Shown: piece after piece, positions 40,503 to 50,599 of the stretch | Layout: every line of letters begins with the position of its first letter | Numbering within the stretch: the stretch's first letter is position 1 | Source: Raineya sp964654605 | GTDB taxonomy: Bacteria > Bacteroidota > Bacteroidia > Cytophagales > Thermonemataceae | Reading direction: 5' to 3' | Length of the DNA: 64,000 nucleotides | NCBI GenBank assembly: GCA_964654605.1 | Contig: CAZZLW010000042.1 | Coordinates: 62,001-126,000 of the forward strand | Notes under the pieces: model-generated | What the model was told of the DNA's origin: nothing | What the model saw: the letters and a program-made list of their open reading frames with translations, nothing else | Databases searched by the model: none | Translations under genes and position numbers: made by a program

Positions 40503-43175
40503 CTATAAAGATAAGAGTTTTTGAGCTTTTTCAAACACTTTGCCAATTCCACTGCTATCGCTACCGCCTGCTGTGGCAAAGAAGTTTTGTCCGCCTCCCC
40601 CGCCTTTGATTTCTTTGGCAAGTTCCTTGACTATTTTGGAGGCATCAAGACCCTTTTCTTGTACTAAATTTTCGGAAAGCATTACTGCAATCTGTGGCTT
40701 TTCGTTGATGTTTGCCACCAAAATAGCTACCAAATTTTCTATCTGATTTTTGAGTTCAAAGGCTATTTGCTTCATCAAATCGGCACTTGCCACCTGAATT
40801 TGAGCAATAAGTAAATGAATATCACCAATTTTTTGCAGATTTTCTTTCAAAATTCGCTGTTTTTCGGCTTGAGCTTGTGTTTGTTCATAACTTTCCACTT
40901 TCTTTTCAAGCCAATTTTTCTGCTCTGCAAGTTGCTGAATGGCTTTGAGCAAATCTTTGGGATTTTTGAGCATTTCACGAATTTGCTCTAAAAGCTTTTC
41001 TTCGTTTCGTACCCAATTTTCAGCCTCCAAAGCAGTAATGGCTTCAATACGCCTCACTCCCGCCGAAATAGAACTTTCTGAAATGATTTTGAAAAATCCT
41101 ATTTCGCCTGTGGCAGTGGCGTGAGTGCCGCCACAAAGTTCTCGTGAAAATCCCTCGTCAAAAGTAATTACTCGTACAAAATCGCCGTATTTTTCGCCAA
41201 AAAGAGCCGTAGCTCCCAATTTTTCGGTGGCTTCTTTGAGCGGAACATTGCGGCGTTCGTCAAGAGCAATATTTTCACGGATTTTCTCATTGACAATATG
41301 CTCAATTTGCTCAATTTCGGCATCTGTAAGTTTGGCAAAGTGGGAAAAATCAAATCGCAGTAGCTTATCGCTTACCAATGAACCTTTTTGCTGTACGTGG
41401 TTGCCCAAAACTTTACGCAAAGCGGCGTGAAGCAAATGCGTAGCCGAATGATTTTTACGTATCAGCAAGCGTCTGCTTTCATCAATCTGTGCGGTAATTT
41501 CTGCAAGAGGATTTTGCTCTAAAAATTGAATAAATTTTTCGCAGTTTTTATCTTCGGAAATATGAATGATAAGGTCATTTTCCTTTTTGGTATCTTGAAT
41601 GAAAATTTTTTCTTGGGTATTGGGCAGGGCAAATGTTCCTGAATCGCCTATTTGCCCGCCGCTTTCTGCATAGAAAGGCGTTTTATCCAATACAAAATGG
41701 TAAAGTGTCTTGTTTTTCTCTTTTACTTTACGATAACGCAAAATTTTAGCAGTGCTTTGCGAGTAATCGTAGCCAATAAATTCTACATCAGCCTGATTTT
41801 GAGCTAAAATCACCCAGTCTGAGGCTTCTTGAGCTTGGGCTTTGCGGGAGCGTTCTCGCTGAATTTCTAACTCTTTTTCAAAACCTTGTGTATCAATGGA
41901 AAGTCCTTTTTCTTTGGCAATCAGGGCAGTCAAATCCACAGGAAAGCCGTAAGTATCGTAAAGCTCAAAAACAAGTTTTCCTTCCAAAATTTTACCATCT
42001 TTGAGATTTTCACCTTTGGAAAGAGCCTGCGAAAGCGTTTGCAAGCCATTTTCCAAAGTACGTAAGAAAGATTTTTCTTCTTCTAAAATTACATTTTGCA
42101 CAAACTTTTCTTGGGCTTTGAGTTCGGGGAAAACCTCTTGGAACTGCTCGGCAAGCAAAGGCACAATTTCATTGAAAAATGGCTCTTTGAAGCCTAAATA
42201 AGAATATCCATAACGCACTGCTCTACGCAAAATACGGCGAATCACATAGCCCGCACCCGTAGCGGCAGGCAATTGCCCATCGGCAATGGTAAAGGCTACG
42301 GCTCGGATATGGTCGGCAATTACACGCAAGGCTACATCAGTTTCTTTATTTTTGCCATAACTGGTATGAGCCTTTTGGGCAACAAAAGTTATGATAGGCT
42401 GAAAAATATCGGTGTCGTAATTGGATCTCTTACCCTGTATAGCCATACAAAGCCGCTCAAAACCCATACCTGTATCTACGTGCTTGGCAGGCAAAGGCAC
42501 TAGCGAGCCATCGGCTTTGCGTTCGTACTGCATAAAAACGTTGTTCCAAATTTCAATCACCAGCGGATTATCTTTATTTACAAGCTCTCTGCCTGCTACT
42601 TGCTGAATTTCAGTTTCTTCTCGCAAATCAATATGAATTTCAGTACAAGGTCCGCAAGGTCCTACTTCGCCCATTTCCCAAAAATTATCTTTCTTGCTTC
42701 CAAACAAAATTCTCTCTTCGGGCAAATACTTTTTCCAAATTTCGTAGGCTTCGGTATCTTTGGGCAGATTTTCTTTTTCATCACCCTCAAAAACCGTTGC
42801 ATAGAGCCTTTCTTTGGGTAATTTATAGACTTCGGTTAGCAATTCCCAAGACCAAGCAATGGCTTCTTCTTTGAAATAATCACCAAAAGACCAGTTTCCG
42901 AGCATTTCAAAGAAGGTATGATGATAGGTATCGTGTCCTACATCTTCCAAATCGTTGTGTTTGCCTGTTACACGCAAACATTTTTGCGTATCGGCAATGC
43001 GAGAAGCGGTGGGTGGCTTAGTACCCAAGAAAAAGTCTTTGAATTGAGCCATACCCGAATTGATAAACATCAGGGTAGGGTCGTTTTTGAGTACAAGCGG
43101 AGCCGAAGGCACAATCAGGTGTCCTTTATTTTTGAAAAAATCTAAAAATTGCTGGCGAATTTCGTGGCAAGTCAT
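40503..43175 (-). CDS. alaS: Alanine-tRNA ligase
   Basis: AlaRS (890 residues) charges tRNA-Ala and edits mischarged Ser/Gly. The class II catalytic core is at the N-terminus (FINSGMAQFKDFFLG, HTFFEMLGNWSFGDYF). The editing-domain zinc residues are seen as HSATHLLHAALR and CGGTHA, and the C-Ala end has a glycine-rich GGGGGQNFFATAGG. The ATG at 43175 matches the family start TCHEIRQQFLDFF; the upstream frame overlaps its promoter. Confidence 0.96.
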   Translation of the reverse strand: MTCHEIRQQFLDFFKNKGHLIVPSAPLVLKNDPTLMFINSGMAQFKDFFLGTKPPTASRIADTQKCLRVTGKHNDLEDVGHDTYHHTFFEMLGNWSFGDYFKEEAIAWSWELLTEVYKLPKERLYATVFEGDEKENLPKDTEAYEIWKKYLPEERILFGSKKDNFWEMGEVGPCGPCTEIHIDLREETEIQQVAGRELVNKDNPLVIEIWNNVFMQYERKADGSLVPLPAKHVDTGMGFERLCMAIQGKRSNYDTDIFQPIITFVAQKAHTSYGKNKETDVALRVIADHIRAVAFTIADGQLPAATGAGYVIRRILRRAVRYGYSYLGFKEPFFNEIVPLLAEQFQEVFPELKAQEKFVQNVILEEEKSFLRTLENGLQTLSQALSKGENLKDGKILEGKLVFELYDTYGFPVDLTALIAKEKGLSIDTQGFEKELEIQRERSRKAQAQEASDWVILAQNQADVEFIGYDYSQSTAKILRYRKVKEKNKTLYHFVLDKTPFYAESGGQIGDSGTFALPNTQEKIFIQDTKKENDLIIHISEDKNCEKFIQFLEQNPLAEITAQIDESRRLLIRKNHSATHLLHAALRKVLGNHVQQKGSLVSDKLLRFDFSHFAKLTDAEIEQIEHIVNEKIRENIALDERRNVPLKEATEKLGATALFGEKYGDFVRVITFDEGFSRELCGGTHATATGEIGFFKIISESSISAGVRRIEAITALEAENWVRNEEKLLEQIREMLKNPKDLLKAIQQLAEQKNWLEKKVESYEQTQAQAEKQRILKENLQKIGDIHLLIAQIQVASADLMKQIAFELKNQIENLVAILVANINEKPQIAVMLSENLVQEKGLDASKIVKELAKEIKGGGGGQNFFATAGGSDSSGIGKVFEKAQKLLSL

Positions 43176-43201
43176 AAAAAGTAATTGGTAGTTTTGGGAG
43201 G

Positions 43202-43233
43202 CAAAGGTAAAACTTTTGCGATTGAAAAGCAAA
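43202..43233 (-). promoter_or_regulatory. Promoter of alaS
   Basis: On the minus strand, TTTG (43233-43230), exactly 20 bases, TACCTTTG (43209-43202). Perfect consensus, 27 bases before the start codon. Confidence 0.75.
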
Positions 43234-43286
43234 GTAAAATTTTATAGAGAAAAGGAACAAAAAGAAGTTTTTAGAAGTTTTTTGCT

Positions 43287-43294
43287 ATATTTGC
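43287..43294 (+). promoter_or_regulatory. -7 element (TATATTTG) of ctaB
   Basis: Perfect TAnnTTTG 19 bases before the ATG at 43313, in the divergent gap shared with alaS. Confidence 0.45.
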
Positions 43295-43312
43295 ACAAAT
43301 TTTTTAGCAGGA

Positions 43313-44200
43313 ATGTTGAGCGTATCTACACAAAAAACCTATACCATCAGCAAAGCAAAGGCTTATTGGTTGCTTTTGAAGCCTCGTTTGTCGTTTTTGG
43401 TAGCTTTTTCGGCATCTTTTGGATATATTTTTGGGAAAAAACCCCCTTTCGATTGGCTTTCTTTTCTTGCTCTTACCTTAGGAGGTTTTTTGGTTTCGGG
43501 GGCTTCGGTAACTATCAATCAGATTTTAGAAAAAGATTTGGATAAGATAATGACTCGCACTCAGAATCGTCCTTTACCGCTGGGGGCTTTGCAGATAGGC
43601 GAAGCTATTCGCTTTACTATATTTACGCTTTTGGTGGGTATTACGCTACTGGCAACTTTTACCAATACGCTTACGGCACTTTTATCGCTTCTTTCGGTTT
43701 TTTTGTATGGCTTTGTTTATACACCGCTCAAACGCAAAGGCTCTTTTGCAGTATTTGTAGGGGCTATTCCCGGAGCCTTGCCCCCACTTTTAGGCTGGAC
43801 AGCGGCGACCAATCAAATTTCCTTTGAGGCTCTGATTATCTTTGCTGTGCAGTTTATTTGGCAATTTCCTCATTTTTGGGCAATTGCTTGGGTTTTGGAC
43901 GAAGATTATCAGAAAGCAGGATTTCGCTTGCTCCCCTCGCGTGAAGGCAGAAGCCTTAATTCGGCTATTCAAATAATGATTTATACGCTTTTCTTGATAC
44001 CCATTAGTTTGCTACCTGCTTTATTCGGGCTTACAGGTATCAAATCGGCAATTGTAGTTACGGCGGCGGGTTGTCTGTTTGCGGCTCAAAGTTTTGCTCT
44101 GATGAAAGACCAAACCCCACGCTCGGCTCTACGCATTATGTTTGGTTCATTTCTTTATCTGCCCATTGTGCAAATTGCTTATTTGCTGGATAAAGTTTAG
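43313..44200 (+). CDS. ctaB: Protoheme IX farnesyltransferase (heme o synthase)
   Basis: A 295 residue UbiA-type prenyltransferase that adds farnesyl to haem b, giving haem o for haem-copper oxidases. Key signature: NQILEKDLDKIMTRTQNRPL near residue 70 (the D-rich diphosphate site). It also has the second site YGFVYTPLKRK and about eight membrane helices. Haem a synthase (CtaA) and oxidase genes are not in the window. Confidence 0.93.
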   Translation: MLSVSTQKTYTISKAKAYWLLLKPRLSFLVAFSASFGYIFGKKPPFDWLSFLALTLGGFLVSGASVTINQILEKDLDKIMTRTQNRPLPLGALQIGEAIRFTIFTLLVGITLLATFTNTLTALLSLLSVFLYGFVYTPLKRKGSFAVFVGAIPGALPPLLGWTAATNQISFEALIIFAVQFIWQFPHFWAIAWVLDEDYQKAGFRLLPSREGRSLNSAIQIMIYTLFLIPISLLPALFGLTGIKSAIVVTAAGCLFAAQSFALMKDQTPRSALRIMFGSFLYLPIVQIAYLLDKV

Positions 44201-44423
44201 GGGTTTCTACTTTTTAGAGCATAAGTCAAGTATTTGCATCAGCAAGAATAACTTGCCGCAAAGTTCAATGGTGTGAAAATTAGATTTTTGCGTTTTTTCT
44301 TGCAAATTTTCCTCAAATTTCCTTTTTTGCTATCAGTTTTTTTAGCACTTTTGTACCCCTGCTCCACTAAAAACATATAAAAACTGAACGCTTTGTACCC
44401 TTTTTCAAAAAAGGTGCGGTTTG

Positions 44424-44431
44424 TATTTTTG
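44424..44431 (+). promoter_or_regulatory. -7 element (TATTTTTG) of dnaA
   Basis: Perfect TAnnTTTG 59 bases before the dnaA ATG. Upstream, CTTTTGTACCC and CTTTGTACCC occur about 43 bases apart, a small direct repeat. Confidence 0.4.
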
Positions 44432-44490
44432 TCAAAAACTTCATAATTCTTTTTGCTGTGCTTAAAACTACAACTCATAATTATCCTTCA

Positions 44491-45936
44491 ATGAATAAAG
44501 ATTGCAAGAGTGTTTGGGAAAATTGTTTGAAAACTATACGGAGTTCTTTGCCTGAACACACTTTCAACACGTGGTTCGTGCCTATTGTTCCTTTGAGTTT
44601 GCACAACAACACACTTACCATTCAAGTACCCAGTCCTTTTTATTACGAATACATTGAAGAAAACTATTTAGAAATTTTACGAAAAGCCATAGATAAAGAG
44701 CTCGGACCCGAAGGAAAGTTGGAATATTCGGTAGTAGTGGATAAAGGCAATGCCCAGAGCTTGCCCAAAACAATGACCGTACCGAACACCAAAATTGAAT
44801 TGGATATCAAACCCCTTGAAAATAAAACAAACCCTGATTTGCAGAAAAGGAAAATGCAAATCTTGAAAGAATATGAAGGTTTTTTCAGGGATATTCAGTT
44901 TAATGAAAATTATACTTTTGATAACTTCGTAGAAGGCGATTGCAACCGCTTGGCTCGTGCCGCTGGGCTTGCTGTTGCCAAAAAACCAGGGGTAACGGCT
45001 TTCAACCCACTGATGCTCTATGGCGGAGTAGGTTTGGGAAAAACACACTTGGTTCAGGCAATTGCTAACCACGTCCGTTTCAATTCTCCTGAAAAAATTG
45101 TGGTGTATGTTTCTTCCGAAAAGTTTGTCAATCAGTTTATTGATGAAATTAAAAACGACAAAATACAGAAACTTACCAACTTCTATCTGCAAATAGATGT
45201 GCTGATTATTGATGACGTGCAGTTTTTGGCAGGTAAAGTAAAAACCCAAGAAATGTTCTTTCATATCTTCAACCATCTGCATCAGCACGGCAAGCAAATC
45301 ATAATGACCAGCGACCGCCCGCCCAAAGAATTGCAAGGTTTGGAAGATAGGCTTCTTTCTCGGTTCAAATGGGGGCTTACTGCCGATTTACAACAACCTG
45401 ATTTTGAAACACGTATCGCTATTATTCTAAAAAAACTGCAAAACGAAGGTATTGAAATTAGCTATGATGTAGTTGAATATTTAGCCCATAATATAGACAG
45501 CAACATTCGGGAACTTGAAGGCGTGATTGTTTCGCTACTGGCACGCTCTAATCTGGAACGCCGAGAAATTGATTTACAGCTGGCTCGCGAAACCATTAAA
45601 CACATTATCCAGAAAGTAGATGAACGCCGCCCCGAAACGGCTGATGTAGATATTGAAAACATACAGAAAGTAGTTTGCCAGTATTTTAATGTAAAAGAAG
45701 AAGAAATCAAAGGCAAGAGCCGAACTCAAAATATTGTCAAAGCTCGTCAAATTGCAATGTACCTTTGCAAAGAATATACGGAACTTTCCTTGAAAGCGAT
45801 TGGTTATCATTTTGGCGGTAGAGACCACAGCACTGTCATTCACGCTATCCAAACTATCAGCGATTTGATAGAAGTAGATAGCTCCATTCGGCAAGATGTG
45901 AGTGCTTTGATGAAAATTATTGGAAAAAATGAATAA
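44491..45936 (+). CDS. dnaA: Chromosomal replication initiator DnaA
   Basis: DnaA (481 residues) opens the replication origin. The N-terminal domain is followed by the AAA+ core with Walker A GGVGLGKTHLVQAIA near residue 180 and Walker B VLIIDDVQFLAGK near residue 245. The C-terminal DNA-binding domain has the signature YHFGGRDHSTVIHAIQ. The GTG at 44458 is an alternative start but ATG 44491 (MNKDCKSVW) fits the family. No DnaA boxes cluster nearby, so oriC is probably elsewhere. Confidence 0.96.
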   Translation: MNKDCKSVWENCLKTIRSSLPEHTFNTWFVPIVPLSLHNNTLTIQVPSPFYYEYIEENYLEILRKAIDKELGPEGKLEYSVVVDKGNAQSLPKTMTVPNTKIELDIKPLENKTNPDLQKRKMQILKEYEGFFRDIQFNENYTFDNFVEGDCNRLARAAGLAVAKKPGVTAFNPLMLYGGVGLGKTHLVQAIANHVRFNSPEKIVVYVSSEKFVNQFIDEIKNDKIQKLTNFYLQIDVLIIDDVQFLAGKVKTQEMFFHIFNHLHQHGKQIIMTSDRPPKELQGLEDRLLSRFKWGLTADLQQPDFETRIAIILKKLQNEGIEISYDVVEYLAHNIDSNIRELEGVIVSLLARSNLERREIDLQLARETIKHIIQKVDERRPETADVDIENIQKVVCQYFNVKEEEIKGKSRTQNIVKARQIAMYLCKEYTELSLKAIGYHFGGRDHSTVIHAIQTISDLIEVDSSIRQDVSALMKIIGKNE

Positions 45937-45979
45937 AACGCTATAACTATTCCTTATGCTTCAACCAACAAATTATTTT

Positions 45980-46750
45980 ATGCACTATTCTTTGCATTAT
46001 ATTCCTGAACGCACTCAGAAACCCCGCCAAGTAGGTCTGACGATGGTAATGGATAAGGGTTTGAGCGTCAGGCAGGTAGAAGACCTTCTTGAAGTAGCAG
46101 GCGACTATATTGATATGGTAAAGCTCGGCTGGGCTACTTCCTATGTTACGGCTAATCTGAAAGAAAAATTAGCAGTTTATCAATCGGCGGGTATTCCTAC
46201 GTATTTCGGCGGAACGCTTTTTGAGGCTTTTATTATTCGCAAGCAATTCGCTGATTATCAGAAACTTTTAGATAAATACCAAATGCCCTATGCCGAAGTT
46301 TCCGATGGCTCTATTGAATTGCCTCACGAAGAAAAATGTAAGTATATCAACGAGCTTTCCAAACAGGTAATTGTGCTTTCAGAAGTAGGTTCCAAAGATG
46401 CTGAAAAAATATTAGCCCCTTACCAGTGGATAGAGCTTATGCAAGCTGAGTTGCAGGCAGGTGCTTGGAAAGTGATTGGAGAAGCACGTGAATCAGGAAC
46501 GGTGGGGCTATTTCGCGATTCAGGAGAGGTGCGTCAGGGACTTGTGAAGGAAATTATTCATACTATTCCTTCGGAAAAAATCATTTGGGAAGCTCCTCAA
46601 AAATCCCAACAAGTGTGGTTTGTGAAACTTTTGGGAGCTAATGTCAATTTAGGCAACATTGCCCCCAATGAAGTGATTTCTGTGGAAACTATCCGTTTAG
46701 GACTGCGAGGTGATACTTTTACTCACTTTTTGCCGAAAGATTTGCTCTGA
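45980..46750 (+). CDS. Phosphosulfolactate synthase (ComA-like)
   Basis: A 256 residue protein of the ComA family, which adds sulfite to phosphoenolpyruvate to form phosphosulfolactate (first step of coenzyme M synthesis in methanogens). Seen: GLTMVMDKGLSVRQVEDLLE, KLGWATSYV, YFGGTLFEAFIIR and WEAPQKSQQVWFVK. Bacteria do not make coenzyme M, so a sulfolactate/cysteate route to sulfonated lipids or spore-like sulfonates is a possible use in Bacteroidetes. ATG 45956 is an alternative. It follows dnaA closely. Confidence 0.83.
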   Translation: MHYSLHYIPERTQKPRQVGLTMVMDKGLSVRQVEDLLEVAGDYIDMVKLGWATSYVTANLKEKLAVYQSAGIPTYFGGTLFEAFIIRKQFADYQKLLDKYQMPYAEVSDGSIELPHEEKCKYINELSKQVIVLSEVGSKDAEKILAPYQWIELMQAELQAGAWKVIGEARESGTVGLFRDSGEVRQGLVKEIIHTIPSEKIIWEAPQKSQQVWFVKLLGANVNLGNIAPNEVISVETIRLGLRGDTFTHFLPKDLL

Positions 46751-46751
46751 T

Positions 46752-47270
46752 TTAAGAAGCCTTCATCAGGCAATCGCACTCAAAAACTTGGTCGGCAAAT
46801 TTTTTGAGTATCGGCATTTCTTTACGAGCTAATACTTGTCCTTGGCGGGCTATAAGGTACAAACCTACCAAAATTAAAGTGCATAACCCTGCTACATAAA
46901 ACCCCCAAGGCTCTTGTTCTATCATTATTTGTGAAATGCCGAGCATCAAGCTGATAAATATGCTTGTAGAGGCTACTATGAGCAAAAAAGCCACAAGCGT
47001 CCATATAGGCGAAACAGGCGTGAGTAATACTCGCACCAGAGTGGTTTTGTCTTGTAAGTTTTCTTCCAATCCAATTTCCATATAAGGCGTCCAGAGGCGA
47101 TGTTTGTGAGCAGGAAAGCGAATTTGAATGTGAAAATCTGTCAATACGCCTGTAAAACCTTCGGGGTTGTTTTCGTTGAGTTCTTTTCGGAACTTCTCAA
47201 TGATTTCATTTCGGCTCATTTCGCTCTTGAAACGAAAACGAGGGCGTAAAGCTAAACTTTGTGCATCCAT
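46752..47270 (-). CDS. Hypothetical membrane protein
   Basis: A 172 residue protein. A soluble N-terminal part (residues 1-95, MDAQSLALRPRFRFKSEMSR) is followed by two hydrophobic helices (LVAFLLIVASTSIFISLML and YVAGLCTLILVGLYLIA), then a short tail with CDC. Not recognised. ATG 47270 or 47276 is the start. It is convergent with comA (1 base between stops). Confidence 0.6.
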   Translation of the reverse strand: MDAQSLALRPRFRFKSEMSRNEIIEKFRKELNENNPEGFTGVLTDFHIQIRFPAHKHRLWTPYMEIGLEENLQDKTTLVRVLLTPVSPIWTLVAFLLIVASTSIFISLMLGISQIMIEQEPWGFYVAGLCTLILVGLYLIARQGQVLARKEMPILKKFADQVFECDCLMKAS

Positions 47271-47383
47271 AAGCATACTTTTTTCAGCGAAAAAGAGTTT
47301 TTTTGTAAAAGAAAACAATGCTTACCGCAAGCAAGAAAGTTGATTTTTGTCAGATTTTTCATAAATTGCCATTTTGAAAACTT

Positions 47384-48289
47384 ATGCAACTCACGCTTGA
47401 AAAAGTTCGTCAGTTTGGAAATATAGAACTGCTCGCCAAACAGCTCGTAGAGGGCTTTATTACAGGAATGCATCGCTCTCCTTTTCACGGCTTTTCGGTA
47501 GAATTTGCCGAACATAGGCTTTACAATACAGGCGAAAGCACACGCCACATAGATTGGAAAGTTTTTGCCAAAACAGATAAACTTTTTATCAAACGCTATG
47601 AAGAGGAAACGAACTTGCGTTGTCAGATACTTTTAGATGTTTCCTCATCAATGTTTTACCCCAAAGCCACAAAAGGAAAACTGACTTTTTCGGTAATGGC
47701 GACGGCGGCACTTACTTATATGCTCCAAAAACAACGTGATGCCGTAAGCATTGCTACTTTTGACGATAAAATCCTTGAACATACCCCTTGCAAATCAACG
47801 CAAATTCATTTGCATCAGATTTTTCTTTTGCTTCAAAATTTGCTCAATGCAGAAAGCAATTTGCAAAAAACTTCGGCAACCAAAGTTTTACACGAAATCG
47901 CAGAAAAAATTCATAGACGTTCATTAGTAGTTATATTTAGTGATATGTTTGAAGATGTAGAAAACCCACAAGAATTGCTCACGGCTCTACAACATCTCAA
48001 ACACCGAAATCACGAGGTAATTCTTTTTCACGTTACGGATAAAGCCACTGAAAAAGATTTTGCCTTTGAAAATCGCCCTTATGAATTTATTGACTTAGAA
48101 ACAGGCGAAAAAGTGAAATTGCAACCACAAGCCGTTAAGGATTTTTACAGAGAAAAAATCTTGCAATTTTCACACGAGCTTAAAATGAAGTGCGGGCAAT
48201 ACAAAATAGACTTCATTGAAGTAGATATTGCCCGCCCTTTTGAAGAGGTTTTGTATGCGTATATGGTGAAAAGAGCGAAAATGCACTAA
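47384..48289 (+). CDS. DUF58 family protein
   Basis: A 301 residue DUF58 protein with a VWA-like fold. Motifs: HRSPFHGFSVEFAEHRLYN, then DIDWKVF-type (HIDWKVFAKTDKLFIKRYEE) and LLDVSSSM (metal site D-x-S-x-S) near residue 85. DUF58 genes usually travel with MoxR AAA ATPases and VWA/BatA-type proteins; none is next to this one. Ends 10 bases before the convergent T9SS gene. Confidence 0.88.
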   Translation: MQLTLEKVRQFGNIELLAKQLVEGFITGMHRSPFHGFSVEFAEHRLYNTGESTRHIDWKVFAKTDKLFIKRYEEETNLRCQILLDVSSSMFYPKATKGKLTFSVMATAALTYMLQKQRDAVSIATFDDKILEHTPCKSTQIHLHQIFLLLQNLLNAESNLQKTSATKVLHEIAEKIHRRSLVVIFSDMFEDVENPQELLTALQHLKHRNHEVILFHVTDKATEKDFAFENRPYEFIDLETGEKVKLQPQAVKDFYREKILQFSHELKMKCGQYKIDFIEVDIARPFEEVLYAYMVKRAKMH

Positions 48290-48298
48290 CGCAATTTG

Positions 48299-50511
48299 TT
48301 ATTTCTTTACAACGATTTTTTTCATCACTGCTTCTTCATTTTTATTGTCTTTAATATGCATAAAATAGATACCTTCTTCCAAATTTTGTAAATCTAGCAT
48401 TTCAGCATTGCCTTCAATCAAAGTTCTGCCATATTTATCAATAATTTTGTAGTCTTTGAACTCTCCTTTTATTTTTAAAAATCTATCTGTTGGGTTAGGG
48501 GAGACTTCAACGATTTGTCTTTCAATGCAATTGTCTATTATTATCGTAACTGTTGTTACATTCGAAGAAACTCCACAGAAATTCTGACCAACAATTTGAT
48601 AAGTGTATGTGCCTATGGGAGTGTTTTGCAAGTCTATTTGTATAACATTATTGAAAAACCTAATCGGATTACCATTTAGAGTTCCTATAATATTTTGGCT
48701 TCCTTGACAAATCAAGGGAATTGTAATTATATTAGGTAATGTAGATGAGCAAAAAGTATAGTTATACGGCGGTGTATTGTCAGGGATAGAAACATCACTC
48801 GGTACGCCAACCCATAAATTTTTTCTGAAAGAACTACTAACATTTACATAACAAGCATTACTCACCACAATAGTGCATTCTATCCAACTTTCTCCACTAA
48901 ATCCAGATATAGCGGTAGCTGTTACAATCGGTGTGTTAGCATTTGTTAAAGTTATTCCAGGTCCAGCTGACCAGGTATAACTAATTGCATCTTGTAAATT
49001 GGTAATACTATATTCTTTGGGCGAGCTACAAAGAAAGTTGCTCGCTACTCCCGTCGGTTTTATCTCCACAAAATCAAAACCAGTATATTTTTGGCTATAA
49101 TTGGCGAAAAATCCATTAGGAAAAGGATTCATTGTAGAAAGTGAGATGTTACTGCCATTACAGCTGATAAAGTTAGCATTTCCATAAAAACGTCCACCTA
49201 CTACAATTCGCGAGTCATTTCGAGCTAAACACCAACTAAAACTCTCCGAACCTCCACCAGAAGGCAAACTCACAGGTATCAATTGAGCATTTACGCAAGT
49301 ACCATCCAATAAATATTCTGCATAATACCCGTTGAAAGGATAAGGACTACCCTGTGACGGCGGAGGAGGAGACGAAAGAAAATATCCATTTCCAAAGTTT
49401 ACATTTGCACCTGACAAAACTCCTGAAACAATTATCCTATTGCCGTTGCTCAAAATCGCATAGCCATTACTTGAAGCAATAGTCTTAGGCGACCAATTAG
49501 CAAGTAAATTACCATTATTGATATTGTATCCTAAAACATTTGTTTGCAACCCAGAGCTTGTGTTGCCAATCACAAACAAATTTTCTCCCAGTACATCTAA
49601 ATCATATGTATTACCTTGTAACTGTCTTTTCCACATAATTAAAGGCTTATTATTTTGTATTCTGTACCTCACTACAAAGTTTTCTCCATTAGAAGAGTTA
49701 AAAGTAGTTCCTCCACCAAAGTTAGCAGTACCACTAAACCTTCCTGTAACATAAATTGAACCATTTTCTACCGAAAAGCCTGTTGCAGTACCGTCGCCAG
49801 TTAAAAGCATTCTGAATTGGTCATCAGAAATCCCAATATTTTTATTTAAACGAATTAACCATACCTGTTTTAAACTACTCACAGCATAAACATAATCTCC
49901 AAATACTTTTACTTTGCGTAAATCTTCTACTTGTGCTGAAATAGAAGGTGGCATTGTATAAACAAATAGCAAATTACCAGAAGGAGAATACTTGGCAAGA
50001 AAAGCATTGTTCTTGTTAGGAATAAATGAATAATTATAAAAACCATTCCTATATTGAAAACTAACATTCCCTACTTCATCACCAACAGTACCAACGATAT
50101 AAACATTCCCGCTTTCATCAGTATCTACATCATAAACGATATCATCTAAGTTTCCTCCAATCCGAAAAGCCCAAGCACAAGTACCATTGGGCTGATATTT
50201 GGCTACATAAGCATCTAATTTTGGAAAACAACAAATACCATTTAAAGGAGCGATAGGAGCAAGAGTTATACCATTACCAAAATTATGTGGTCCATTGAAA
50301 GAACCTACCACATAAGTTGTGCCGTCAGAGGTTACCTTCACAGCATCTACATAAGAATGTAAGTTACCCTCAATTTGTCTCACCCATTGCAAATCTTGAG
50401 AAAGTACAATTTCTGGTTTGAGAGAGAGAGAGAGAGACTAGTTAGAGCGAACAAAACAATGCAATAATGTGCATTTATAAAACAATTTGACAACAATTTT
50501 TTCTTTCTCAT
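48299..50511 (-). CDS. T9SS type A secreted protein, signal peptide out of frame (phase-variable)
   Basis: The mature part (48299-50392 frame, about 697 codons) is built of SBBP/beta-propeller-like repeats (VYIVGTVGDE, VYVTGRFSG-type) with an immunoglobulin-like region. It ends in a type A sorting domain (VEVSPNPTDRFLKIKGEF through EEGIYFMHIKDNK). It has no signal peptide of its own. The signal peptide lies in another frame, starting at ATG 50511 (MRKKKLLSNCFINAHYC...). The two frames meet at a (GA)9 tract, 50420-50437. With 8 or 11 repeats the frame would join cleanly (...SLSLKPEIVLSQDLQW); with 9 it stops after 43 codons. So the gene is OFF in this sequence. The rest of the frame is intact. 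Confidence 0.85.
50420..50437 (-). repeat. (GA)9 / (TC)9 simple-sequence repeat inside the coding region
   Basis: Eighteen bases of pure GA dinucleotide (TC on the coding strand), placed between signal peptide and mature protein of the T9SS gene. Slipped-strand changes of one repeat would switch the frame. Confidence 0.95.
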
Positions 50512-50536
50512 AAGTAAAAAATTTAAGTGAAAAAAC

Positions 50537-50568
50537 TTTGCAATTCTAAAAAAAAGACAATAAATTTG
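50537..50568 (+). promoter_or_regulatory. Promoter of the T9SS type B gene at 50600
   Basis: TTTG (50537-50540), exactly 20 bases, TAAATTTG (50561-50568): full consensus match, 31 bases before the start codon. The phase-variable gene is transcribed away from the same gap. Confidence 0.75.
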
Positions 50569-50599
50569 CAAAAAGTTACACAAAAAAAAATTTAAACTT

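Noticed and set aside
44201..44490. Possible replication origin next to dnaA
   Set aside because: No TTATCCACA-like DnaA boxes cluster in this gap; only a dnaA promoter and a short repeat were seen.
44677..45336. 219 codon minus-strand frame inside dnaA
   Set aside because: Antisense to DnaA with all its motifs; no independent support.
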